Source: Ulota crispa | Taxonomy: Eukaryota > Streptophyta > Bryopsida > Orthotrichales > Orthotrichaceae | Direction of reading: 5' to 3' | NCBI GenBank assembly: GCA_963920765.1 | Contig: OY987243.1 | Span: 7,936,001-8,000,000 of the forward strand | Length of the DNA: 64,000 bases | In this document: one piece after another, positions 26,281 to 36,115 of the stretch | Position numbering within the stretch: position 1 is the stretch's first letter | Layout: each line of letters begins with the position of its first letter | Position numbers and translations under genes: made by a program | Notes under the pieces: generated by a model | Seen by the model: the letters and a program-made list of their open reading frames with translations, nothing else | Told to the model about the DNA's origin: nothing | Database searches by the model: none

Positions 26281-27517
26281 TTGCCACAAGAGGAGGTCAT
26301 AACAAAAGGAGGTGCGAAAGATGCAGGCCCCCCTCTTGATATCTCTAAGATCCACTGGAAGCCACCTCACAAAGGTATTATTCTATTGGAGTTATTTGGT
26401 GGTATTGGCACTGGATTGGCTGCAGTATTGCAAGTAAAGGTGAAGGTGCAACTCTATGTCCATGTGGACAACGATGCTCTAGCACGTCAAGTGGCTAAGA
26501 GGCACGTTTGGCAATTGCATAAGGCATTCCAAGCCTTGCTGAGCACCCATGCCATCAAGGCCGCATTTTCTACATTACTAAGTGACATCACGTTTATATC
26601 ACGCGACGACGTTGTACGATTGGAACCTGTGGATTTGGTTATTGCAAGATGGCCATACCAAGGTCTATATATAGCGGGTAAGCAGAATGGTCTTAGAGAT
26701 GGACGCTCTTCTCGATTCCATGATATGGTGCGGATTGTGCGCCACATGTAGACGACATAGCGATAGCCACTCGATTATTATTGAGAACGTGCCGGTAATG
26801 ACTATGTCACGGACTCGGGCCCTTGAAAGTAGTTTCCGCTTTCATGAAACTCTTGGAGTTCTTGTGCTACTAGATACAGCAGCGGAGGGCTCAAGGGCTC
26901 ATAGACCACAACTTTGGTGGACCAACATGGCACCGGTGGAGCTATTGCAGGCGGCCATTAAGCGCATTCACCACCCCGATGCCTATGTCAGAGAGATTTT
27001 TGATCCTCAGCGGTTCCTTTGTCGAGTTTATCATGATGATTCGGCTCCTTTGGCAATGGTCAACTGCAAGGGCAAGCCTTAGCAAGCATTGCCTACATTG
27101 GTGAGCTTCTCATGCTTCTATGCATTCAAGGACAACGTTCCTAGATTGCTGTGGAATGCATACACTGAGGAGATGGTGGAGCTTAATACCAATGAGCAAA
27201 AACAAGCTATGGGGTTCCAAACCGGCGTCATTAAAGCACCATGCATCACAAAGTTCCAGAGGAAATACTTCATTGGCCAAGCCATGGACTTGAATTGTCT
27301 ATCATGGGTTATTTTGTTTGTGGTGGCCGAGCAAAGGCGGTTTGCTTCAAAGATGCCAGCACACTTTGCATTCTATGCGTGGCATGCGGCCATAAAATCA
27401 TCAAAATCTGCAGATTCAGATTTGGTGGTTGGAGGCGCAGAGGCCTTTGCAACTCATCCATGGAATTTTTGGAAGGATACTCCATTTTTCACTACTCCTA
27501 GAGTTACTTGGCTTTGA
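26281..27517 (+). pseudogene. DNMT3-like C5-cytosine DNA methyltransferase domain embedded in gypsy pol
   Basis: The domain transfers a methyl group from S-adenosylmethionine to C5 of cytosine. Visible motifs are: motif I, L-E-L-F-G-G-I-G-T-G-L (about 26385-26418); motif II, H-V-D-N-D-A (about 26460-26477); motif IV, D-L-V-I-A-R-W-P-Y-Q-G (26632-26664), followed by G-L-R-D-G-R-S-S-R-F; motif VI, I-I-E-N-V-P (26777-26794); a motif VIII-like A-E-G-S-R-A-H-R-P-x-L-W-W (about 26880-26918), as in DNMT3; and motifs IX-X, with M-G-F-Q-T-G and I-G-Q-A-M-D-L-N (about 27208-27300). Motif order is standard, not rearranged as in plant DRM. The nucleophile Cys of the P-C-Q motif is Tyr (TAC, 26656-26658), one G-to-A change, so this copy would be inactive. 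A frameshift lies between about 26740 and 26774, with stops at 26749 and 27080. It shares its frame with the upstream protease. Confidence 0.87.
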
Positions 27518-27539
27518 TGGGAAGAGCTGGCCAAGCCTA

Positions 27540-27850
27540 AACTTGAACTATAGGAGCAAATGGAGAGGCTATTAGCTGAAGAGTCCATATTGTGCCAAAC
27601 ATGTGAACTAGGGCAGATGGACCAAGTTGAAGGTCAATATAGTATGACTGCCATAGAACAAGATGAGTTTGCTCCAAGCGACGTGCAATAGCAACCAAAG
27701 GTGGAAAACTCTGCTTCAAGAGAATATCGGAAGGTAGCAGTGACCAAGGACACTTGGAAACCACTTGTGGGCTTGGAAGATGAAGTAGAGAGGATGGAGG
27801 AGCAAGAGTTCTCAAAGAGTATGTTGATTGCTTTGCCTTTGGCCTGAAGG
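27540..27850 (+). other. Linker between methyltransferase and reverse transcriptase
   Basis: Glu-rich coding-like sequence containing a C-Q-T-C-E pair and many Glu/Asp residues, broken by stops. It joins the methyltransferase to RT in the ancestral polyprotein. No domain recognised. Confidence 0.4.
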
Positions 27851-29470
27851 ACTTGAGAGTTTTGAAAAGACAAGAGGTACAGATAGACTTGATGGATGAT
27901 GCGCCTGTTTATTGCAAACTGTACAAGTATAGTGAAGCAAAACACAAAATGATACAAGATTGGACCATAGAGTTGTTAGAGACAAGATTGGTGGAGTTAG
28001 CACCACCAGATTGCAAATACACATTGGCGACAGTTATGCCATCTAAGAAAGATGTTTTTGGCAATTGGACCAAAAAAAGGATGTGTGGAGACTATTGGCA
28101 AATCAACAAATTCACGAAGTTTGACCGCTATGCTATGCTAATGCTAGAGGAGAACTTCAACGCCATAAGCCATACCAAGGTATTTAGTACTTTGAATCTT
28201 TGGTCAGGTTATGACCAACTTGACATTTGAGAATGTGACAAAAATAAGACGCCATTCTGGGGGATTGACAAAGATGGTAAAGACTGCCTCTATCAATGGA
28301 GGTTCCTTCCATTTGGTTCAAAGAATGCACCTATTGAGTTTCAAAGAATTATGGATTGTATCTTTTTTGTAATGAACTTTGTGAAATGTTATATTGACAA
28401 CATCATTGTCTATAGCATGAATACAAAGCAACATTGAGTTCACCTATAGGAAGTCTTCACTAGACTAAGGCTCCACGGTTTGAAACTACATCCAAACAAA
28501 TATAAATTTTACTATGACCGCGTGGAGTATTTAGGCCATATGATATATCCAGGAAGATTGGGAGTGGTTGCTAGCAAGGTGGCAATGATGATATCTATTC
28601 CAAGGCCAAAAGACATGAATAGATTGCAGGCATTCTTGAGATTGTACAATCAATATGGAAAATTTGTGAAGACGTTCAGTGGCATCACAAAGCCATTAAC
28701 CATGTTGACAAGGAATGATCAACCTTGGATTTGGGGAGATAAGCAAGAGGCAGACTTCTTACAGTTGAAAAAACGTTTATTATCGGCACCAATATTGAGG
28801 AGGCCAATTTTTGGTAGATCATACCAAGTGCACACCGATTGGAGCTCACTGGAGATTGGCGCGGTATTGACTCAAATGGACAATGATGGCAAGGAGTTTA
28901 TGGTAGCTTATGTTAGTTGCTCCAACAACAACGCGAAGGTACAGTATAATTTGTACAATGGAGAGTGTTTAGCAGCATTATGGGCAATTGCTCATTTTGT
29001 TGCTATCTATATGACAACAAATTCTTGCTGATGACAGACCATCAACCGTTGAAGTGGCTAATAGAGTCCGATAAGCTTACAAGAAAGCTTGCACAATGGG
29101 CCCTGATGCTCATGGAGTATGATTTCAAAGTTGTGCACCGTGCTAGTTTTATCAACATGGATGCTGACAGCCTCAACCACAATCTAAGTCTCAACCAAAT
29201 AGACTCTATGGGGGCTAGATGGCACCTAGAGGAGAGAGAAGATTTGTTATCAAGGTGGCATTTAGCTGCCTACTTGAACATACTAGCGACAAATAGAGAC
29301 ATCACCGAGAAAGTCATTGATGTCTTAGTAAATCTGGATGGTAGTGAGGAGTCTGAGGGCGCCAAAGACATCTTTGACAATGTGGAGGTGATAAAATACT
29401 TGAAGCATGGCGACTTAGCAATCAACGCTTTGGCCAAAGAAAGAGATTGGATTCTGCAACAAACCAAATA
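27851..29470 (+). pseudogene. Gypsy reverse transcriptase and RNase H
   Basis: RT spans about 27880-28620: the C-x-D-Y-x-x-I-N block (28087), the F-S-T-L-N-L-x-S-G-Y block (28180-28215), the L-P-F-G-S-K-N-A-P block (about 28303) and the catalytic Y-I-D-N-I-I-V-Y (28390-28413), then the Y-L-G-H-M-I block (28528). Two catalytic Asp positions read Asn: L-D-L became L-N-L, and Y-[IV]-D-D became Y-I-D-N. Both fit a G-to-A transition. RNase H follows, with V-H-T-D-W-S-S (about 28828) and the Y-N-G-E-C-L-A-A block. A stop at about 28228, one near 28436 and a frameshift near 29000 break the frame. The protein would copy RNA into DNA and degrade the RNA strand; this copy cannot. Confidence 0.85.
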
Positions 29471-29539
29471 GTTTGCATGAGAAGAGATTCATTTGCTTTA
29501 AATATAGTCGGATGGTAATAAAAAGGTGGTACCGGCACC

Positions 29540-30410
29540 TCATGAGAGAGTGAAATTAGTTATGCATGCTCACAAGGACTTAGGGCACTTTGGAGTGCGG
29601 AGGATTCACAATTTGCTATAGATTCACTATTAATGGCAAAGCATGCAAATGCAAGTCCAACAATTGGTAGCCAGGTGCACGGTATGTGACAGAGTATGGG
29701 CAACATTTAATGCCTCAATGCCTCAGTTGCAGCCATTATCAATCATGGTATTGGACTACAAGTGGAGTTTGAAATTTGCAAGACCATTGCCAGTGACCTC
29801 ACGACACAACAAGTACATGTTGGTGATGATTGAGCACTTTTTCAAGTGGATTGAATTGGTGGCCCTACCTGACAAGTTTAGCAAACATGCAGCTTATTCA
29901 TTCTTGGATTGTGTATTGAGTTGCTTTGGAGTTCTAGCAGAGGTGTTGACTGATCAAGGCCAAGAGTTCCTTGGCGAGTTCCAAGCCTTGTATGAGCAAG
30001 CAATGATCAATCACTGCACTACTTCAAGAAATCACCCCAAAGCGGATGGTTTGATGCAACGCATGGTACAAACCGTCAAGAGGAGACTTTGGAAGTATAG
30101 CTTGAAGAAGAGGCATCATGGAGATTAGGACTTGTAATTTCTGTAGATTGCTATGGGCTACCGATTAAGTAAGCAAACTTCTCTCGCTTCTTTTTCACCC
30201 TATTATTTATTATTTGGGCGTCATCTGGTTTTACCAATGGCAATCAAGCAGGATGCAGATAAGGTGCTAGATCACATGGATGATCCAGACACTTGGACTT
30301 GCTCATGCAAGCAACGGGCGGAATTGTACAAGAGGGAGATGTCGATGGCTTTGGAAAACCTTTCTATTGCGCAACATAGAGACACTCTGCAATATGCTAT
30401 GATTTGAGGA
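29540..30410 (+). pseudogene. Gypsy integrase
   Basis: The zinc-binding N-terminus is readable as H-x-x-x-x-x-H (about 29563-29590) and R-C-T-V-C-D (about 29673-29690). The core contains L-T-D-Q-G-Q-E-F (about 29946-29970), which supplies the second Asp. The first Asp position reads Lys in W-S-L-K-F-A, and the Glu of the third motif reads Gln in A-D-G-L-M-Q-R, so the D-D-E triad is broken. A Y-x-L-L-F-G-R-H block (about 30210) is typical of the gypsy integrase C-terminus. The family inserts the cDNA into the genome. Stops at 29619, 29634 and around 30126 interrupt it. It continues in the same frame (0 mod 3) into the PHD region. Confidence 0.82.
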
Positions 30411-30659
30411 GGAGGCTACAAGCCTCAAATGCAATGTTTTTTGCTTGGTGACTATGCATATTTATAGCAAACAACGCCCACCACCCTCAACGTCAAAGCA
30501 GGGCATATTATTCTACAAGTTCGCAAGGTGCTCAAGTCAGAAGTTTTGCTCTAGGAGGGTTGTGATAGCAAGATCTGAAAGGATCACACGCGCAATTGTG
30601 CGCCGCGTCATTTGTCACATATCAACAGCAATATTGATTCCAGCAGGTCATGCATCTCA

Positions 30660-30887
30660 GCAAGGCTAAAGTGCGTGTTATGTGGGAGCGCCAAAGGTGC
30701 TGCCACCGTAGTGTTGTGCAATGTCTGTTTGACTGGGTGGCACATGGATTGTTTGACTCCGCCGTTATAAGAAATTCCGGCGAGCCGCTGGGTTTGTTCC
30801 AAGTGTGTGTTGGGGCGCGGACAAGCAGCTTCATTTTTGTACGGTTTTCCATTGGATTCTCATGAGTTCTTCAGAGAAGGCCACTAA
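30660..30887 (+). pseudogene. PHD finger at the C-terminus of the gypsy polyprotein
   Basis: 30672-30806 spells a complete Cys4-His-Cys3 pattern: C-V-L-C, 11 residues, C-N-V-C, 4 residues, H, 2 residues, C, 14 residues (one of them a stop), C-S-K-C. The surrounding G-W-H-M-D-C-L-T-P-P-L, I-P-A and the final Trp two residues before the last Cys pair are the classic PHD signature. PHD fingers bind histone H3 tails. Placed after integrase, one could tether the integration complex to chromatin, as chromodomains do in chromoviruses; that role is inference. One stop (TAA, 30768-30770, one C-to-T change from Gln) interrupts it. The frame ends at TAA 30885-30887. Confidence 0.85.
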
Positions 30888-30919
30888 GTTCACCAGTGTG
30901 AAAGGAGCTTCAACATCGA

Positions 30920-30933
30920 CAAAGGGGGCAAGG
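30920..30933 (+). promoter_or_regulatory. Candidate polypurine tract of the gypsy element
   Basis: An uninterrupted purine-rich run (AAAGGGGGCAAGG) lies about 33 bases after the last stop of the polyprotein, the usual place for the primer of second-strand synthesis. Supporting evidence from an adjoining 3' LTR is missing. Confidence 0.4.
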
Positions 30934-32106
30934 ATATAAGTACACTAGAGGTATACCAATTTGGGTGTCACAATGCAAAAATGACCAAATATTGTTTTTG
31001 TACTTGAATTTATTAATAGTTTAAACAATTTTTTAGGGATTTTCTATCAATAAAGGGTTGACTACAAGTCTTAAGTTTATAGAATGATGAATGAAAAACC
31101 TAAAACCAATTTCAAAGACAATTAAATTTGTACTTTTCATTGATAGTAATAAAATGTCACAGTACTTCAAATTCAATAAAAGTAATTTTTTTTCTGCCTC
31201 AGAGAATCTAATTTCCTTTGGTTTGAATTTTGCAAATTTATTAGAGTTGGATCTACTTATATCTATAGCCAAATTTAAAAACAAATCTTACATTAAGCAA
31301 GGAAATACAAATTTGTAATGATTTTTTTGACATGGTATAACTTTTGGAATATAAACTTAATTTTAATTTTTTTTCCAGAGTCTACACAATTGTTGCAAGT
31401 CCCAGAATGGCTTCTACTTATAATTAATAAATCTCATTTTTTAGCATAAATACACTTAGGGTAACAACTGTAATTTTGACGTACAAATCCTTCAATAGTA
31501 CAATTGTAGTATTTCTAGAAGATCCGTTATTTAATGGCGCTGCCTTGTTTGAAGATACCTCTTTTTTAGATTCCCGCCAAGCTCTAATATTGGCACCAAT
31601 GTGGCCCTTGTTTATCCCCACATAGGGTTATATCTGCATTGTTGATAGATCTTTCCTGCATGCTTCCCTGTTTTGCAAAGGCGCCAAGATTTCAAATTTT
31701 GTCACCTTTGCAAATGCATGCTATATTTGGAGTAGTTGTTGTATCTCTTGCAACGTCACTTCCCTAGCAACGTGAACTGGCTAGGAACGGAAACTCTTTT
31801 GCAATGTCAACTCAATAGGATCAAAAACTCCTTTGCAACGTCAACTTGATACAATCAAAAACTCCTTTGCAACTTCAACTTGATAGGATCAAAAACTCCT
31901 TTGCAATGTCTATTTTTACCTAGCTTGTTTGTTTTCAGGGTTGATCTCTAAGTATCTAAGCTTGCTTATTCTGTATTTCTCTGCTCTGTCACTAAGTTTT
32001 GTGAGAAATTTGCCTTTCAAACTTCACTGCAAAAGAGTTATTCTAAAGGTCCCAACAAAGGCATTCTTGAATACTATTGCTTATTAGTTTTGCAGTGTGC
32101 TAATAG
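30934..32106. other. AT-rich spacer, possibly 3' LTR or flank
   Basis: No gene. If the purine tract is real, the gypsy 3' LTR should begin here, but I found no upstream copy. The last ~300 bases contain the 34-bp tandem repeat listed separately and lead into the three-gene block. Confidence 0.35.
31785..31911. repeat. Tandem repeat, 34-bp unit, about 3.7 copies
   Basis: Units containing ATCAAAAACTCCTTTGCAA start at 31819, 31853 and 31887, each 34 bases apart, with a more diverged unit at 31785. A weaker related piece (GCAACGTCACTT, GCAACGTGAACT) precedes it from 31750. It could be a subterminal repeat of the element that begins here. Confidence 0.85.
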
Positions 32107-32126
32107 TGTTCAATCTAGTTTGAAGG

Positions 32127-32429
32127 ATGTCATCGTCAATGATATCCTCTAGTTTGGTGCAGAAACTCATCACGACTAATTTCTCGCCAACTGAAACGGT
32201 GGACTCTACCTCAATTTGTGTGTCAAGTGGTCAGTCAGGGCCAGTTTGCTGTATGTCCAGTAGCGATTCTGGATACGTGTTTGAAACTCTTGTGTCTAAA
32301 CAAAGACATAGTGATTTTTACAAGGGTCTTTGCAACAACAAGGAAGAGTCTCCTCCTAGACGTGCACTATTTATGAGTGGATATTGTAGTATTGATAGCA
32401 ACCACCTGTATAGATCAAACGTTGGATGA
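32127..32429 (+). other. Possible first exon of the transposase-like gene
   Basis: A 100-aa open frame rich in Ser, with several Cys, sits just upstream of the recognised exons and on the same strand. No motif is recognised. Position suggests an N-terminal exon, since a plausible splice acceptor (ATTAG before 32691) opens the next coding block. Confidence 0.3.
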
Positions 32430-33449
32430 TGTACTGCTGACCTCTACTGATCCAACATTGGAAGTTGTATTGCTAATAGTTGTGAATCTGCAGTGTTGTA
32501 GAAGTTATAGATAACATTTTTGACAATTGTGAATCTGTAGTGTTGTAGAAGTTACAGAATACCTTGTTGTCATAACTTGAATATCTCTTGGTTTATCTAG
32601 AACTATTGTTGAACGTTTAGTTATGCTATAGTTCCCTCTACAGGTAGTGTTCACACTTGGTTGTAAATGTTTTTTTTAATTTGAAATTAGGCTACATCTA
32701 TGGGTAACTCTGTTAATAGGAAACATACAAGGTACGGGGTTCCTCGTCTAGGTCTTGCTGATAGGCTCACCTAAGCTTCCATTCATGAGGAAGCTTCAGT
32801 TGTTGCTAGAGAGAACGCTAGGGTGAGGAAAGCCCGTCAAAGAGCTCATGACAAAGAGATTTTTGATGAACCCGCGTCAATGGACGTTTGACCTGAAGAT
32901 CAAGACTGTACTGACTACTTATCGGAGAGGGAGTTGCGTTGTAGATTTGCACAGTTAGCACATGCTTTAGTAAACAAACTAGAAAGCTGTCTCAATCCCA
33001 ATAGTAAAAAGGATGTTATGGAGAGCTTTTTTGGTAGTGACACTGTTGCACCTTTGCTTCCTATGTATTACCCTAGGCTACAAGAAGCAAAGGTGATTTA
33101 CACATTTTTTCAAAATTATAAATACAAATTACAATTAGTTAAACAAGCCAATTTGAATAAGTTTTTAGCAATTACACTAGTAGAAAATTTAGCACAAAAT
33201 CAATAGAATTTTAACCAAAAACTGTTGATTTTTTCTGTGGATTTGGTCAAGTTGATTTGGATACTTTTCAACAAGAATATGTTGATTTTCTATTGATTTT
33301 TTGTTGATTATTTGCTGTTTTCTATTAATTTTCTGTTGATTTTCTATTACTTTTCACGTATTTTATGTTGTTCAATTCTATTTGTTTTTAATTTTTAATA
33401 TTTTTCTTTTCATAGAATTTTCTTTTTTTTCATAAAACAATGAAATTTT

Positions 33450-33600
33450 TTTAGGGGTTGGGCAGCTACCCACCGCGTTGGGCAGCTGCTTGCACCACTG
33501 GGCAGGGCTGCTAGTAGTGGGGTTTGATCCCCCACCTCCGGATTCACAAACCACAAGACTACCACATCATTCAAAACCACTAGCACGCATATACTTACAT
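33450..33600 (-). repeat. tRNA-like SINE head on the minus strand
   Basis: Reading the minus strand, an A-box-like TAGTCTTGTGGTT is followed about 17 bases later by a B-box-like GGATCAAACCC (one mismatch to GGTTCRANNCC). Upstream is GTGCTAGTGGTTTTGAATGATG. This is the arrangement of a tRNA-derived SINE promoter. No T-rich terminator or body was mapped. Confidence 0.4.
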
Positions 33601-34103
33601 ATGTGCACAATAGTATCATGATTGTATTTGTACATTAAATGTTTATGTTTTTAGTAATCCAGTAGACTTTGGAGGCTATTTTAGCCCATTAAAGGACTTT
33701 TTTCAAAATACTTAGAACTAAAAAAAGTTGGTAAATGTATTTTACTTTCACCTCCAACAATTTTTTTGGATTTCAATCTTTTTATCAAAAGTTATGAGCT
33801 AAAATCAGAGAAGGTGTTTAGAAATTTTAAACAAATTGTTTATTTCCATCCTTTTGATTTTGTTTGTAAATTTTTATTGGAATTCACAAATCTCAAAAGG
33901 ATTGTTGCAGGCAAAGGTTAGATTCATTAATAATTATTATTTAGTGCTAGTTTTTTTGTAAAAAGAACCTTATTTTGTTAAAATAGCCTCCATAATTTGA
34001 TAGCTTCAAATAACATGAAATTGTGAAAGGTTACAGAATTAAAACCTTGCAATTATAAAATCCAAATTCTATTGACTTTTGAATAGTTTCAGATATTTTG
34101 TAA

Positions 34104-34515
34104 GGGCATTAATATGTGAACCACACCCTTTGAACTACTGTACCACACCCCCAGGGTAAATTTTAGATTTCTATCATCAAAAATTTGAGTTTGAGAATTT
34201 TGAATTCAAATTTGGACTTAGAGACCATGATATTGTCTAGGACCATAAAAAAAGTTGCAATTCAACAACACCTAATGAAAAAGCTTGTCTTTCTTTATAA
34301 ACAAAAGTAAAATTAACAATTTTCTCCCTAACTAAAATTTTTCATTGGATGTTATTGAGCTGTAGCTTTTTTTATGGTTCTAAACAATACCATGGTTTCT
34401 AAGTCCAAATTTGAATTCAAAATTTTCAAATTCAGCTTTTTGATGGTAGAAATCTAAAATTTACCCCATGGTGTGGTATAGTAATTGGAAGGGTGTGATA
34501 CACATATCAATTCCC
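34104..34515. mobile_element. Foldback element (MITE-like) with ~190-bp arms
   Basis: The left arm starts GGGCATTAATATGTG at 34104. The right arm, read in reverse complement from 34515, starts GGGAATTGATATGTG. Both continue with near-identical sequence, including GGTAAATTTTAGATTTCTA, TTTTGAATTCAAATTTGGA and ACCATAAAAAAAG. The element folds into one long hairpin. It codes for nothing. No clear target duplication was seen. Confidence 0.85.
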
Positions 34516-35457
34516 ATCTTTTAAAGCTTATAAAAATATTATATAAGATTTTTTTTTTTAATTCATTTGGTTAGTAATAGAAGGAAAAATACTAAAAATA
34601 ACCTTTGAGTCTTTCAAAATATCAAGTTTACGTCAAAAATATTTGAAACATAAAAAATATTCCTTATTTTTTGTAGGAATATCAATTATACTCCTATTAT
34701 TTTGGAATAATAATAAAATAGCTCTTCTATTTTGAAATGTTAAGTATATCCTTGTGTTATTTGAAATGTAAAAATCACCTTTGGTTTCTTGTAAAAATTT
34801 GCATTAAACTATACACTTGGTTATCATATAACACAAAGATATAAATAATTTAAAATAGTTGAAGAGCATTTTTAATATTTTCCCAATATATTAGAAGCAT
34901 TGTTGATATTTATACAAAAAGGAAAGATATTTTTGGCACTTTTAATCCTTGAGGGACATATATGATTTTTTCAAAGAATTGAAGAGCATCTTTCATATTT
35001 GTTTGTAAAGAAATTTTGGTATTTAAAACAACAAAATGTTGTACTTTTTATATAAAATTTTGTTGAATTAGTGAAGTTGTGTCCAAAAGTGTTCAGATCA
35101 ACAGAAAACTGTTGATTTTTTTGTTATTATGGTCATGTTTTTACTTGACTTTAAAGGCTACTAATTTTGAATCTAACCAAATGGTGAAAAGTAAAGAAAA
35201 TAAAACCGATCAATGTACACTCAAACTTCTAAAAGATTCTATTTTTTTGAAAACTTCTTTTATTTTTTAAAACTCCAAACCATTTTAATGAGGTCCAAAA
35301 AGATTCTAGAAAGATTTCAAAAACAAACCTAAACTATTGTAATAGTTTTTTTATTAAAAATATTTTAAAGTATTTTGATGAATTACAAAAAGATTTCTAA
35401 AGGACTTTAATTCAGTCTAAGAGATTCTATTTCTATAAATATTTTGAAGTACTATAA

Positions 35458-36115
35458 CAAATTTCATAAAGATTTTAAAAAGATTTTCAAAGATTCCAAA
35501 AAGGTTTTTGAAAATTCTTAGAGATTCTCAAAGATTTTAAAATTTCCAAAAAGATTCTCAAAAGATTCTCAAAGATTCTTAAAGATTCTTGAAGCTTCTC
35601 AAAGCTTCCAAGAAGATTCCAAGAAGATTCTTAAAGGTTTTCAAAAATTCTCCAAAAATTTCAAAATTCCTAAAACATTTCCAAAGATTCTCAAATATTC
35701 CAAACTATTCTCAAAGATTCTCAAAAATTCTCAAATATTCCTAAAAGATTCTCAAAGATTCCAAAAAAACTTGAAAAGATTCTCAAATATTTCCAAAGAT
35801 TCTCAAAGATTCTCAAAGATTCTCAAAGATTCTCAAAGATTCCTAAAAGATTCTCAAAGATTCTCAAGGATTCTCAATTGTCCTCAAACATTCTCAAAGA
35901 TTCCAAAAAAACTTGAAAAGACTCCTAAAGATTTCCAAAGATTCTCAAAGATTCCTAAAAGATTATCAAAGATTCCAAGAAGATTTTCAAAGATTCTAAA
36001 ATCTTGAAAAGATTCTTAAATATTCTTAAAAATCCTAAAAAGACCCAATGATTCTCGAAATATTCTTAAAGATTCACAAAAAATTCCCAAAAGATTCCCA
36101 AAAGATTTCAATTTT
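35458..36115. repeat. Minisatellite, ~10-11-bp unit (TCAAAGATTC type)
   Basis: Dozens of variants of TCAAAGATTC follow one another with a period near 10-11 bp. The array is densest at 35790-35870, where the phrase repeats almost exactly, and degenerates at both ends from about 35290. An open frame across it (35771-36007) is just the repeat translated and is not a gene. It occupies the right subterminal part of the nested CACTA element. Confidence 0.9.

Larger units (their letters stand above)
22900..30935 (+). mobile_element. Ty3/gypsy-type retrotransposon with DNA methyltransferase and PHD finger
   Basis: The order along the + strand is gag with CCHC knuckles, aspartic protease, C5-cytosine methyltransferase, reverse transcriptase/RNase H, integrase and PHD finger. 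The RT-RH-INT order is diagnostic of Ty3/gypsy rather than copia. Protease, first half of the methyltransferase and start of RT share one frame (position = 1 mod 3), and integrase and PHD share another (0 mod 3), which is consistent with one long ancestral polyprotein. A purine tract at 30920-30933 could be the polypurine tract. The boundaries are estimates because neither LTR was identified. The copy is dead: it has many stops and altered catalytic residues in RT, integrase and methyltransferase. It lies in the insertion that splits the CACTA transposase. Confidence 0.8.

Noticed and set aside
26281-26751. A stand-alone host DRM or MET1 gene
   Set aside because: Motif order is not DRM-rearranged, and protease and RT of a gypsy element flank it with the first half in the same frame.
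20280-32106. Paired LTRs of the gypsy element
   Set aside because: Compared by eye, 20.3-22.9 kb and 30.9-32.1 kb share no convincing block, so LTR borders are not called.
35771-36007. Protein-coding gene across the minisatellite
   Set aside because: The product is only the translated 10-11-bp repeat, with no start context or homology.
35290-36115. CRISPR-like array
   Set aside because: Repeats are about 10 bases, contiguous and variable, with no spacers; this is a minisatellite in plant nuclear DNA.
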